Under the pieces are notes generated by a model, which worked only from the letters and a program-made list of their open reading frames with translations, searched no databases and was not told the origin of the DNA. The translations under genes and the position numbers were made by a program. Shown piece by piece: positions 1 through 8,089 of a DNA stretch of 28,777 bases (the first letter of the stretch is position 1; each line of letters begins with the position of its first letter). Source of the DNA: an uncultured Prevotella sp. GTDB taxonomy: Bacteria > Bacteroidota > Bacteroidia > Bacteroidales > Bacteroidaceae. The stretch is taken from contig CAKPWR010000034.1 of assembly GCA_934196725.1 (NCBI GenBank), positions 1 through 28,777 of the forward strand, in the 5' to 3' direction.

Positions 1-74
1 GGTGCGTTAGTTCAGTTGGTTAGAATGCCTGCCTGTCACGCAGGAGGTCACGAGTTCGAGTCTCGTACGCACCG
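1..74 (+). tRNA. tRNA-Asp (GTC), copy 1
   Basis: The acceptor arm GGTGCGT pairs with ACGCACC, followed by discriminator G. The anticodon stem CCTGC/GCAGG encloses loop CTGTCAC, giving anticodon GTC (Asp). The T arm carries the usual GTTCGAGTC. The CCA end is not encoded; the genome continues GCA, so CCA would be added by nucleotidyltransferase. First of three identical copies. Confidence 0.97.
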
Positions 75-104
75 CAAAGTACATTTCGAATTTAGCATCT
101 TAAT

Positions 105-178
105 GGTGCGTTAGTTCAGTTGGTTAGAATGCCTGCCTGTCACGCAGGAGGTCACGAGTTCGAGTCTCGTACGCACCG
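105..178 (+). tRNA. tRNA-Asp (GTC), copy 2
   Basis: Identical to the copy at 1-74, with the same GTC anticodon loop and acceptor pairing. It lies 30 bp after copy 1, and that spacer is itself repeated before copy 3. Most likely co-transcribed with the other copies. Confidence 0.97.
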
Positions 179-208
179 CAAAGTACATTTCGAATTTAGC
201 ATCTTAAT

Positions 209-282
209 GGTGCGTTAGTTCAGTTGGTTAGAATGCCTGCCTGTCACGCAGGAGGTCACGAGTTCGAGTCTCGTACGCACCG
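209..282 (+). tRNA. tRNA-Asp (GTC), copy 3
   Basis: Identical to copies 1 and 2. It is the last tRNA of the cluster and is followed within 5 bp by a strong intrinsic terminator. Confidence 0.97.
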
Positions 283-286
283 CAGA

Positions 287-325
287 AACCTTCGAGAAGA
301 GATTCTCGAAGGTTTTTTGTTTTTA
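287..325 (+). terminator. Intrinsic terminator of the tRNA-Asp cluster
   Basis: A 12-bp perfect stem (AACCTTCGAGAA / TTCTCGAAGGTT, 287-298 and 303-314) with a 4-nt GAGA loop is followed by a T-rich run. It closes the tRNA transcript. Confidence 0.9.
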
Positions 326-418
326 TACCCCTTGATGTCATTCTTCGTTCTTCACTCTTCATTCTTCATTCTTCACTTCTCTCCTGTATGTTATTTCTTT
401 GTTAAGGTTTGGAAATAA

Positions 419-450
419 TTTTGATATTTCCTTAATTATATGTATCTTTG
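419..450 (+). promoter_or_regulatory. Promoter of the sodium:solute symporter gene
   Basis: A TTTTG -33 element (419-423) and a TATCTTTG -7 element (443-450, matching TAnnTTTG) are separated by 19 bp, the Bacteroidota housekeeping arrangement. Transcription would start near 457, so any translation start before that is excluded. Confidence 0.8.
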
Positions 451-512
451 CATCCATAAAGAGGAGGTTTGCCTTCTCTGGTAAAGAAAATAGATATAAA
501 AGAGAGAAAGAA

Positions 513-1955
513 ATGATTATTATCATCACAATCTTGGCTTACTTCTGTGTGTTGTTGCTTTTCAGTCACATCACGGCACGACGTGCCAGCAGTAATGAAA
601 CGTTTTATAGAGCTAACCGCCGTTCGCCTTGGTATATGGTTGCCTTCGGTATGGTGGGGGCTTCCATCTCGGGTATTACCTTCGTCAGTGTGCCAGGAAT
701 GGTGATGAAGACCGATATGACCTATCTTCAGATGTGTCTCGGATTTATCGTGGGGTATTTTGCTGTAGGTTTTCTTTTGCTGCCTATCTACTATCGGTAT
801 AATCTCACTACTATCTATAGCTACTTGCAGCAGCGATTGGGAGAACGCTCGTATAAGACGGGAGCCTCGTTCTTCCTCTTGTCGAAGATGACAGGAGCAG
901 CGGTTCGCTTCTTTGTGGTCTGCATCTTGTTGCAGCGGTTTGTGCTCGATGGAGTGGGTGTTCCGTTCTGGGTGACGGTGCCAGTGATGGTGATGCTTAT
1001 CTGGCTCTATACCCGAAAGGGTGGCATCAAGACTTTGGTGTGGACTGATTCTTTCCAGACCACTTGTATGTTTGCGGCACTCATCCTGATTATCTATCAA
1101 GTGATGGCAGCCTTAGGCATGACGCCTTCTGAGGCTATTTCGGCAATCGCTCAGGATGGTCATTCCCGCATCTTTGTCTTTGATGATTGGGTGTCGAAGC
1201 AGAACTTCTGTAAGCAATTTCTCAGTGGTGTGTTTGTGGTGATTGTGATGACTGGATTAGATCAGGACATGATGCAGAAGAATCTTACCTGCAAGTCGCT
1301 TCGAGAGGCGCAGAAAGATGTTTGTACCTATGGCTTTGCCTTTGTGCCTGCCAATCTGCTTTTCTTGAGTCTGGGTGTGCTGTTGATGATGCTGGCTCAG
1401 AAACAGGGAGTGGCTTTGCCTTCTGCTCCTGATGATCTGCTGCCGATGTTTGCGGCATCTGGGGCGATGGGAACCTTGGTGGTCGTGCTCTTTACCATTG
1501 GTATCGTTGCAGCTAGTTTCTCTAGTGCCGATTCTGCACTGACAGCCATTACCACGAGTCTCTGTGTCGATATCTTGGGCAGGAAGGATGATGTGAAGCT
1601 TCGCAAGCGCATGCACTTGTTGGTTGCGGTGGTGTTCATGCTGTTCATCATCGCATTCAAGGCTATCAATTCTACGAGTGTCATTGATGCCATCTACATT
1701 CTCTGCTCGTATACCTATGGACCATTGTTGGGATTGTTTGCCTTCAGTTTGCTTACCAAGCAACAGGCGAATGACCGGTGGTCGCCATGGATTTGCATAG
1801 CCAGTCCGCTTATCTGTTTCGTCATCGATACCATGACCTCTCAGCTTACAGGCTATAAGTTTGGTTACGAGCTCTTGATGCTGAATGGTGGCTTGACCTT
1901 TGCTGGTCTAGCTTTGAGTAGTGCAAGCCAATTCAAAATGAAACATAAACTATAA
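513..1955 (+). CDS. Sodium:solute symporter (SSS family)
   Basis: Integral inner-membrane protein of 480 residues with about 13 hydrophobic segments, of the sodium:solute symporter family that couples Na+ influx to uptake of a small solute. The substrate cannot be read from the sequence. Family features are the glycine/serine-rich first helices (GMVGASISGITFVS) and the SFSSADSALTAITTS stretch, which matches the SSS helix holding the Na2-site serines. The frame is open from 399, but the promoter -7 box lies at 443-450, so I chose the ATG at 513, preceded by purine-rich GAGAGAAAG. The M13 peptidase gene begins 12 bp after the stop, which suggests co-transcription. Family call is firm; substrate is unknown. 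Confidence 0.9.
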   Translation: MIIIITILAYFCVLLLFSHITARRASSNETFYRANRRSPWYMVAFGMVGASISGITFVSVPGMVMKTDMTYLQMCLGFIVGYFAVGFLLLPIYYRYNLTTIYSYLQQRLGERSYKTGASFFLLSKMTGAAVRFFVVCILLQRFVLDGVGVPFWVTVPVMVMLIWLYTRKGGIKTLVWTDSFQTTCMFAALILIIYQVMAALGMTPSEAISAIAQDGHSRIFVFDDWVSKQNFCKQFLSGVFVVIVMTGLDQDMMQKNLTCKSLREAQKDVCTYGFAFVPANLLFLSLGVLLMMLAQKQGVALPSAPDDLLPMFAASGAMGTLVVVLFTIGIVAASFSSADSALTAITTSLCVDILGRKDDVKLRKRMHLLVAVVFMLFIIAFKAINSTSVIDAIYILCSYTYGPLLGLFAFSLLTKQQANDRWSPWICIASPLICFVIDTMTSQLTGYKFGYELLMLNGGLTFAGLALSSASQFKMKHKL

Positions 1956-1967
1956 ACATTATAAACA

Positions 1968-3995
1968 ATGAGAACAAAAGTGTTATTTGCTGCATTGTTG
2001 CTCAGTGCAACAACAGCTTTCGCCCAGCAGGATAAGTTGGGCTCTGGTATTGACAAGGCCAATATGGACTTGAGCATCAAGCCGGGAAATGATTTTTATC
2101 GTTATGCTGCAGGCAACTGGATGAAGAATAATCCACTTGATGCTGAGCATACAGATAATGGTGCTTTCACAGATCTTTTTGAGCAAAATCAGAAGCGCAT
2201 CCAGGATATTATCCTCGAATATGCTTCCAAGCCTCAGCAGAAAGGCTCCCTCGGACAGAAGATAGGTTCTCTCTATAACCTCCGTATGGACAGCGTTCGC
2301 TTGAACAAGGAGGGATGGGCACCAATCAAGCCAACTCTCGACCGTATCGCAGCCATCAAGGACCGCAGAGAGTATCAGTTGGTAACAGCTCAGCTCGATT
2401 TCCGTGGTGAGGGTACCATGATGTATGGCATCGGTGTTGGTGCCGACCTTCGTGACGCAGGCAACAATATTGTTGAGGTAGGACAGGGCGGTATTGGTCT
2501 TGGTGTACGCGATTACTATGTAAACGATGACGAGCAGACCAAGAAGATCCGCGATGCTTACAAGGCTTATATGAAGAAGCTTTTCCAGATGGTAGGTAAC
2601 GATGAGGCTACAGCCCAGAAGAAGATGGAGGCAGTGATGGCCATCGAGACCCGCATCGCCAAGGCAAGCTACAGTCAGGTGCAGCTCCGTGATATCGACA
2701 AGAACTATCACAAGATGACCTACAATCAGCTCGTGCTCGATTATCCTGGCATCGATTGGGGCAACGTGTTCCTGGCATCCGGTTTCCCTGCTTTCAAGGA
2801 AGTTTGTGTAGGTCAGCCTGAGCCAATCCATGAGGTAGAGAAGATTCTCGCTGAGACCTCTCTGGATGATTTGAAGACATACGCAGAGATCAAGGTGATT
2901 TCAGGTGCAACCAGTGTGTTGAGCGATGATTTCCGTGCCGTATCCTTCGAGTTGAGCAAGGTAATGAGCGGTGTTCAGCAGGACCGTCCTCGCTGGAAGC
3001 GTGCCGTAAGTACTGTAAGTGGTGTTCTTGGCGAGGCTATCGGAAAAATCTACGTAGAGAAGTACTTCCCAGAGAGTAGCAAGAAGCGTATGCTCGAATT
3101 GGTTCACAATCTTCAGACAGCCCTCGGTCAGCGCATTGATGAGGCTACCTGGATGAGTGCTGCTACCAAGGCACAGGCAAAGGATAAGTTGGAGAACTTC
3201 ATCATTAAGATCGGTTATCCTGACAAGTGGAAGGACTATAGCGGTTTGCAGGTAGATGACAGTCTTTCTCTCTATGAGAATATGGCAAACATCTCTGAGT
3301 TCTTTACCAAGGACGCTATTGCCCGTAAGGTGAATAAGCCTGTAGATAAGGCTGAGTGGGGAATGACTCCTCAGACTATCAATGCTTATTACAACCCAAC
3401 TACCAACGAGATCTGCTTCCCTGCAGCTATCCTGCAGCCTCCTTTCTTTGATCCAACAGCTGATGATGCTATGAACTATGGTGGTATCGGTGGTGTGATT
3501 GGTCATGAGATGAGTCACGGTTTTGACGATCAGGGTAGCCAGTTTGATAAGACTGGTAACCAGCACAACTGGTGGACCGCTGCAGATAAGAAGAACTTCG
3601 AGTCTCGTACCAAGATTCTTGTAGATCATTTCAACAAGATTGAGTTGGCTGGCAAGAAGGTAAATGGTCAGATGACTTTGGGTGAGAATATTGGTGACAA
3701 CGGTGGTTTGAACATCGCTTTCCGTGCGCTTCAGAATGTGATGAAGACAGAGAAGCTGGGTGTAAAGGATGGTCTTACTCCAGAGCAGCGTTTCTTCCTG
3801 TCATGGGCTCGCGTATGGGCTAGTAACGCTCGTCCTGAGTATCTCCAGTATTTGATGACCGTAGATGTTCACTCTCCAAACGAGGCTCGTGTCAATGGTG
3901 CTCTTCCTATGGTGGATGCATGGTATAAGGCATTCAACGTAAAGAAGGGCGATAAGCTCTTTGTTCCTAAGAACAAGCGTGCACATATTTGGTAA
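1968..3995 (+). CDS. M13 family zinc metallopeptidase (neprilysin/PepO-like), secreted
   Basis: 675-residue M13 endopeptidase, a normal length for the family. It opens with a signal peptide (about residues 1-19, ending AFA before QQ), so it acts in the periplasm or outside the cell. The zinc site is visible as HEMSH (513-517), with the third ligand E573 in GENIGDNGG and D577 behind it; most relatives have GENIADNGG. The protein ends in W, as M13 enzymes usually do. Upstream of the zinc site, INAYYNPTTNEICFPAAILQ matches the substrate-binding NAYY/N..P strand of the family. It follows the SSS symporter by 12 bp, so both may share the promoter at 419-450. Likely role is cleavage of extracellular oligopeptides; the natural substrate is not known. 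Confidence 0.95.
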   Translation: MRTKVLFAALLLSATTAFAQQDKLGSGIDKANMDLSIKPGNDFYRYAAGNWMKNNPLDAEHTDNGAFTDLFEQNQKRIQDIILEYASKPQQKGSLGQKIGSLYNLRMDSVRLNKEGWAPIKPTLDRIAAIKDRREYQLVTAQLDFRGEGTMMYGIGVGADLRDAGNNIVEVGQGGIGLGVRDYYVNDDEQTKKIRDAYKAYMKKLFQMVGNDEATAQKKMEAVMAIETRIAKASYSQVQLRDIDKNYHKMTYNQLVLDYPGIDWGNVFLASGFPAFKEVCVGQPEPIHEVEKILAETSLDDLKTYAEIKVISGATSVLSDDFRAVSFELSKVMSGVQQDRPRWKRAVSTVSGVLGEAIGKIYVEKYFPESSKKRMLELVHNLQTALGQRIDEATWMSAATKAQAKDKLENFIIKIGYPDKWKDYSGLQVDDSLSLYENMANISEFFTKDAIARKVNKPVDKAEWGMTPQTINAYYNPTTNEICFPAAILQPPFFDPTADDAMNYGGIGGVIGHEMSHGFDDQGSQFDKTGNQHNWWTAADKKNFESRTKILVDHFNKIELAGKKVNGQMTLGENIGDNGGLNIAFRALQNVMKTEKLGVKDGLTPEQRFFLSWARVWASNARPEYLQYLMTVDVHSPNEARVNGALPMVDAWYKAFNVKKGDKLFVPKNKRAHIW

Positions 3996-4001
3996 ATACA
4001 T

Positions 4002-4042
4002 AAAAAAAAGTCTTGCAGGCAATGCTTGCAAGACTTTTTTTA
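4002..4042. terminator. Bidirectional intrinsic terminator between convergent genes
   Basis: The stem GTCTTGCA / TGCAAGAC is flanked by an A run on the left and a T run on the right, so it reads as a terminator in both directions. It sits between the M13 peptidase (plus) and the DMT permease (minus). Confidence 0.88.
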
Positions 4043-4068
4043 TGCTTGTTACTTCGTTTCTTTGTTAA

Positions 4069-4986
4069 TTATTTTGTTCCGAAATAGAGGAACAGCATTC
4101 CGAGTAATACGAGGAGAAGGTCAACGAATTTAGCCTTGAGGTTCTTCTCGTGGAAGATAGCAGCTCCGAAGAGGAAGCTGACGATGACTGAACCTCGGCG
4201 GATCATGCTGACGATACTGATCATGGCTCCCGGCAAGCTCAATGCGTAGAAATATACGAAATCGGCAGCCGAAAGGAAAATACTGATGAAGATGATGCTC
4301 CAATGCCAATGGAATGGGGTGGAGTTCTTCTTGGTTGGCCACCAGATCATCAGCAGCATAGCTCCCATCAGGAAGCACTGGTAGATGTTGTACCAACTCT
4401 GTACGATCATTCTATCCAATCCCACGCCACCATTTTCTGGTGGAGCCATCAGATACTTGTCGTAAAGACCACTCACCGCACCGAGTACGGCAGCCAGAAC
4501 GATGAAGTAAATCCACTTGTTGTGCTTGAAGTCGATGCCCTCCTTCTTTCCGCTGCGCGAAAGCATGGCGAAAGAGATAATGGCAAGGATGACACCAATC
4601 CACTGGTAGAGATTGAGTACCTCGCCGTAAACCAGCAAGGCTCCTACGAGTGTCATTACCGGACGGGTGGCGTTGATAGGACCCACGATGGTGAGCGGCA
4701 GATGCTTCATGCCGAAATAACCGAAAATCCAACTGCTCAATACGATGAAACTCTTGAGCACGATGTACTTGTGAACTTCCCATCCACCTTCAGCTACATG
4801 GAACATGGTTCCATCCAGCGAATTTCCTGTATAGCTCAAGATGATGAACGGCAGGAAGATGAGCGATGAGAAAAGCGTGTTCAGGAAGAGCACGGGAATC
4901 ACTGCGTTACCTGAAAGTGCCTTCTTCTTGAAGGCATCATAGAATCCCAGCAGCGCTGCTGAGAGAAATGCTAATACTAACCACAT
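4069..4986 (-). CDS. DMT superfamily permease (EamA-type)
   Basis: 305-residue polytopic membrane protein with about ten hydrophobic segments arranged as two repeats, typical of drug/metabolite transporter (EamA) permeases. The first repeat ends in the conserved pattern PINATRPVMTLVGALLVYGE, where a glutamate follows helix 4. The second has an equivalent MIRRGSVIVSFLFGAAIFHE at about 265-285. EamA proteins export or import small metabolites; substrate is not predictable here. It lies 60 bp downstream of truA in the same direction and is probably its operon partner. The terminator at 4002-4042 closes the unit. Confidence 0.85.
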   Translation of the reverse strand: MWLVLAFLSAALLGFYDAFKKKALSGNAVIPVLFLNTLFSSLIFLPFIILSYTGNSLDGTMFHVAEGGWEVHKYIVLKSFIVLSSWIFGYFGMKHLPLTIVGPINATRPVMTLVGALLVYGEVLNLYQWIGVILAIISFAMLSRSGKKEGIDFKHNKWIYFIVLAAVLGAVSGLYDKYLMAPPENGGVGLDRMIVQSWYNIYQCFLMGAMLLMIWWPTKKNSTPFHWHWSIIFISIFLSAADFVYFYALSLPGAMISIVSMIRRGSVIVSFLFGAAIFHEKNLKAKFVDLLLVLLGMLFLYFGTK

Positions 4987-5046
4987 TTTTATTAATGTTA
5001 AATGTTGAATGTTGAATGAGGCTCACGCCCTTGTGTTTCTAATCAT

Positions 5047-5787
5047 TTATTCTTTGAAATCATATCCCACGTCTTCCAGGAACAATGCGTTGCCTGGCAT
5101 GCTTTCGCCCGCATCGCTGCGGCTGCCATTGTGCAGGATGTCGAGGAACTGCTCCATCGTAATCTTTCCCCTGCCCACATCGATGAGGGTGCCTACCACG
5201 GCTCTCACCATGTTTCTGAGGAAACGGTTGGCGGTGATTTCGAAATACCAGGTGGTAGGGGAGGTCTGAACCCATCGGGCTTTCGTCACGTGACAGATGG
5301 TGGTCTTGTTGTCACCGCCCGCCTTGCAGAAGGCTGCATAGTCTTCATGATGCAGGAAATGCTGTGCTGCCTCGTTCATTTTTTCGAAGTCGAGGGGATA
5401 GTTCATCTGCAGGGAATAGTGTCGCTCGAAAGGATCCTTTCTTGTGTGGATGTAATAATGATAGGTACGCGAGGTGGCAGAGAAGCGGGCATGCATCTCA
5501 GGATTTACCTCCCGTACTTCGTATACTGCAATGTCGCGAGGAAGAATTCGGTTCAGACGATATACCAGTTGGTCGAGTTCCATCGTAATCTCTGCTTCGA
5601 AGTGCGCTGCCATGTTGCGGGCATGTACTCCAGTGTCGGTTCTTCCTGCCCCCACTACTTCTATTTCTTTTCTCAGAAGTATGGAGAGCGCACGCTGCAA
5701 CTCCTGTTGTACCGAATTGGCATTAGGCTGAATCTGCCAGCCGTGATAGTTGGTTCCGTCGTAACCAAAGAATATAAAATATCTCAT
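5047..5787 (-). CDS. truA: tRNA pseudouridine(38-40) synthase TruA
   Basis: 246-residue TruA, which isomerises U38, U39 and U40 in the anticodon arm of many tRNAs. The signature GRTDTGVHA contains the catalytic aspartate D51. The N-terminal FFGYDGTNYHGWQIQP and the C-terminal FLRNMVRAVVGTLIDVGRGK are both standard TruA blocks. Length is normal. It is the first gene of a probable two-gene operon with the DMT permease and is transcribed divergently from dapA. Confidence 0.97.
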   Translation of the reverse strand: MRYFIFFGYDGTNYHGWQIQPNANSVQQELQRALSILLRKEIEVVGAGRTDTGVHARNMAAHFEAEITMELDQLVYRLNRILPRDIAVYEVREVNPEMHARFSATSRTYHYYIHTRKDPFERHYSLQMNYPLDFEKMNEAAQHFLHHEDYAAFCKAGGDNKTTICHVTKARWVQTSPTTWYFEITANRFLRNMVRAVVGTLIDVGRGKITMEQFLDILHNGSRSDAGESMPGNALFLEDVGYDFKE

Positions 5788-5865
5788 TATTAACTTTGAT
5801 TTTTTTATTTTGAGCTTTGAACCTTGGGGCTTGTTTTATCCTTTGTTCATTGCTTAATTCGGGTG

Positions 5866-5873
5866 CAAAGTTA
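5866..5873 (-). promoter_or_regulatory. Probable -7 box of the truA promoter
   Basis: On the minus strand this reads TAACTTTG, a perfect TAnnTTTG, about 80 bp ahead of the truA start. No clear TTTG -33 element is visible at the right distance, so the promoter is only half supported. Confidence 0.55.
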
Positions 5874-5954
5874 CTAAAAAAACGTGAAATATGGTATAAT
5901 AATACAGAATATTTTCAAAAATGATACAATCTTGAAAGAAAATTCCATTTTTAT

Positions 5955-5985
5955 TTTGCATTTTGATAATAATTGTGTACTTTTG
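5955..5985 (+). promoter_or_regulatory. Promoter of dapA
   Basis: TTTG (5955-5958) and TACTTTTG (5978-5985, matching TAnnTTTG) are 19 bp apart. The predicted start is about 15 bp ahead of the dapA ATG, so the leader is very short. Confidence 0.78.
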
Positions 5986-6008
5986 CCAACGATTTTGTTT
6001 AATAGATT

Positions 6009-6896
6009 ATGGCACAGAATATTTTTAAGGGCTTAGGTATTGCCCTCATTACTCCATTTAAGGCCGACGGATCGGTTGATTATCAGTCTCTCAAGAGATT
6101 GGTAGAGTTCCAAATTGACAATGGTGCAGACTTCCTTTGCATCCTTGCCACTACTGGTGAGGCTCCATGCCTGACTCAGGAAGAGAAAGACAAGATTACT
6201 GAATTGGTGAAAGACGTGAACAAGGGTCGCGTCAAGATTTTGAAATATTGTGGCGGCAACAATACTGCTGCTGTCGTGGATGAAATCAAGAACACAGACT
6301 GGAGTGGCATTGACGGCATCCTCAGCATTTGTCCTTATTACAACAAGCCATCTCAGGAAGGCTTGTATCAGCATTTCAAGGCAATTGCTCAGGTTAGTCC
6401 ACTGCCTATCGTACTCTATAATGTTCCTGGTCGTACAGGTATTAACATGAAGCCTGAGACCACTTGCCGCATTGCGCGCGATTTCCCTAATGTAGTAGCA
6501 GTGAAGGAAGCTAGTGGCAGCCTGGAGCAGGTAGATGAGATTATCAAGAACAAGCCGGATAACTTTGAAGTTATCAGTGGCGATGATGCGCTTACCTTCT
6601 CTATGATAGCAAGTGGTGCTGCTGGTGTTATCTCTGTAATCGGTAATGCACTGCCAAAGGCATTCAGCCGTATGATTCGTCTGGAATTCCGCGGTGAATA
6701 CGAGCCTGCACGCAAGATTCATCACTCTTTCACAGAGTTGTACAGTCTGCTCTTCGTGGATGGTAACCCTGCTGGTGTGAAGGCTCTGCTGAATGATATG
6801 GGCTTCATTGAGAACGAACTCCGTCTGCCTCTGGTACCTACTCGTATCGCAACCAAGCAGAAGATGAGCGAAATCCTCAGAACATTGAATATTTAA
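6009..6896 (+). CDS. dapA: 4-hydroxy-tetrahydrodipicolinate synthase
   Basis: 295-residue class I aldolase that condenses pyruvate with aspartate semialdehyde, the committed step to diaminopimelate and lysine. The Schiff-base lysine is K166 in VVAVKEASG. Y137 in LYNVPGRTG is the active-site tyrosine. The TTGEAPCLT block corresponds to the family's GTTGE motif, and the GDDAL and GVISV segments are also present. Length and start are standard, with a promoter just upstream. A sister clade (N-acetylneuraminate lyase) shares the fold, but the NVPGRTG and TTGE motifs favour DapA. Confidence 0.95.
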   Translation: MAQNIFKGLGIALITPFKADGSVDYQSLKRLVEFQIDNGADFLCILATTGEAPCLTQEEKDKITELVKDVNKGRVKILKYCGGNNTAAVVDEIKNTDWSGIDGILSICPYYNKPSQEGLYQHFKAIAQVSPLPIVLYNVPGRTGINMKPETTCRIARDFPNVVAVKEASGSLEQVDEIIKNKPDNFEVISGDDALTFSMIASGAAGVISVIGNALPKAFSRMIRLEFRGEYEPARKIHHSFTELYSLLFVDGNPAGVKALLNDMGFIENELRLPLVPTRIATKQKMSEILRTLNI

Positions 6897-6902
6897 TATA
6901 TT

Positions 6903-6996
6903 GATTAGTGATTATTGATTAGTTGTTGTTGATTAGTGATTATTGTATGCACATGATAATCCCTAATCATTATTCCCTACTCAATAATCACTAATC
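6903..6996 (+). repeat. Inverted and direct repeat between dapA and the AraC gene
   Basis: GATTAGTGATTATTG occurs at 6903-6917 and 6931-6945, and its exact reverse complement occurs at 6982-6996. A transcript could form a 15-bp stem in two alternative registers. There is no T run, so a standard terminator is not evident; it could be an attenuator or a simple recombination scar. Confidence 0.65.
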
Positions 6997-7021
6997 CCTA
7001 CTCATTAATCACTATAACATT

Positions 7022-7909
7022 ATGGCAGAAGACAGAAGAATCATACATGAAATTACCCCTTTGATGGGTAAGGACGTACTATATATTGCTGACCGTCACA
7101 AGAAAGAGTTCACCTATCCGATACACAACCATTCGGTATTCGAACTTAATTTTGTAGAGAATGCGGCCGGTGTGAAACGTATTGTGGGCGATTCACAGGA
7201 GGTTATTGGCGATTATGATCTCTGTCTTATCACCTCTCCTGACCTGGAACATGTATGGGAGCAGAACGAATGCCGAAGTGAGGACATTCGTGAGATTACC
7301 ATTCAGTTTGACTTCAGTATGGCAGATGAAACCCTTTTCGGAAGAAATCCATACGCCAGCATTACCCGTATGATGCAGGAGGCTAAGAAAGGACTTTGTT
7401 TTCCGATGAAGGCAATCATGAAGGTGTATGGACTGCTTGATACATTGAGCGGCATTAAGGATGGATTTTATGCCGTCCAGCAATTCCTGACTATCCTTTA
7501 TGAATTGTCTAAGTGCGAGAATGCCCGTACCTTGGCTTCTTCCAGCTATGCTAAGGTAGCCGTTGAGGACGACAGTCGCCGTATATTAAAGGTGAAGAAT
7601 TATATCTCTAAGAATTATATGGATGATCTCCGCCTGCCTCAGCTTGCTTCTTTGGCAGGTATGAGCTCGAGTGCATTCAGCCGTTTCTTCAAGCTTCATA
7701 CCGGCAGGAACATTTCCGAGTATATCATCGACCTTCGTCTCGGCTATGCGGCACGCATGCTGGTGGATACAGCCAAAAGTATCAGTGAGATCGGGTTTGA
7801 CTGTGGTTTTAATAACCTCAGCAATTTCAACCGAATATTCAAGAAAAAGAAGGGATGCTCGCCAAGTGAGTTCCGTGAGAACTATCATAAGACGAGAATC
7901 ATCGTATAA
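7022..7909 (+). CDS. AraC family transcriptional regulator
   Basis: 295-residue regulator. The N-terminal half (about 15-120) has the cupin-like pattern of ligand-binding AraC sensors, with HNHSVFELNFV matching the first strand motif. The C-terminal 105 residues form the double helix-turn-helix: ILKVKNYISKNY starts the domain, LASLAGMSSSAFSRFFK is the first recognition unit, and ISEIGFDCGFNNLSNFNRIF is the second, closing with GCSPSEFRE. It is followed by uxaC with a large palindrome between them, so a role in sugar or uronate catabolism is possible but not proven. No promoter box is obvious; it may be co-transcribed with dapA through the inverted repeat. Confidence 0.93.
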   Translation: MAEDRRIIHEITPLMGKDVLYIADRHKKEFTYPIHNHSVFELNFVENAAGVKRIVGDSQEVIGDYDLCLITSPDLEHVWEQNECRSEDIREITIQFDFSMADETLFGRNPYASITRMMQEAKKGLCFPMKAIMKVYGLLDTLSGIKDGFYAVQQFLTILYELSKCENARTLASSSYAKVAVEDDSRRILKVKNYISKNYMDDLRLPQLASLAGMSSSAFSRFFKLHTGRNISEYIIDLRLGYAARMLVDTAKSISEIGFDCGFNNLSNFNRIFKKKKGCSPSEFRENYHKTRIIV

Positions 7910-7968
7910 CATTGAACATTGAGATTGCATTTTTCAATATTCAAAACCTCGAAATCATAAGATAACGT

Positions 7969-8012
7969 AATCGTTTAAGTGAAATAATCAAAAATATTTC
8001 GCTTAAACGATT
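7969..8012. promoter_or_regulatory. Large palindrome upstream of uxaC (operator or terminator)
   Basis: AATCGTTTAAGTGAAATA (7969-7986) and TATTTCGCTTAAACGATT (7995-8012) form an 18-bp inverted repeat with one mismatch (a wobble pair in RNA) and an 8-bp spacer. The right arm touches the -33 box of the uxaC promoter. No T run follows, so an operator is more likely than a terminator for the AraC gene. Confidence 0.7.
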
Positions 8013-8040
8013 TGTTATTCCAATATTTATTGTATCTTTG
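8011..8040 (+). promoter_or_regulatory. Promoter of uxaC
   Basis: TTTG (8011-8014) and TATCTTTG (8033-8040) are 18 bp apart. The -33 box overlaps the right arm of the palindrome at 7969-8012, so a bound repressor would block it. Confidence 0.75.
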
Positions 8041-8089
8041 CGTCATAATTAATAGTATTAAATAAACATTTAAAAACTACTATACAGTT

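Larger units (their letters stand above)
1..282 (+). repeat. Tandem 104-bp tRNA-Asp repeat unit
   Basis: Each unit is one 74-bp tRNA-Asp gene plus an identical 30-bp spacer. Units start at 1, 105 and 209; the third lacks the spacer. Identity extends through the non-genic spacer, which indicates unequal crossing-over or recent duplication. More copies may lie upstream of the window. Confidence 0.9.

Noticed and set aside
224..418. 64-codon plus-strand open frame
   Set aside because: It starts inside the third tRNA-Asp gene and runs through its terminator.
399..512. Longer N-terminus for the SSS symporter
   Set aside because: The -7 promoter box lies at 443-450, so the extra codons would be mostly untranscribed. 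The ATG at 513 gives a normal membrane N-terminus.
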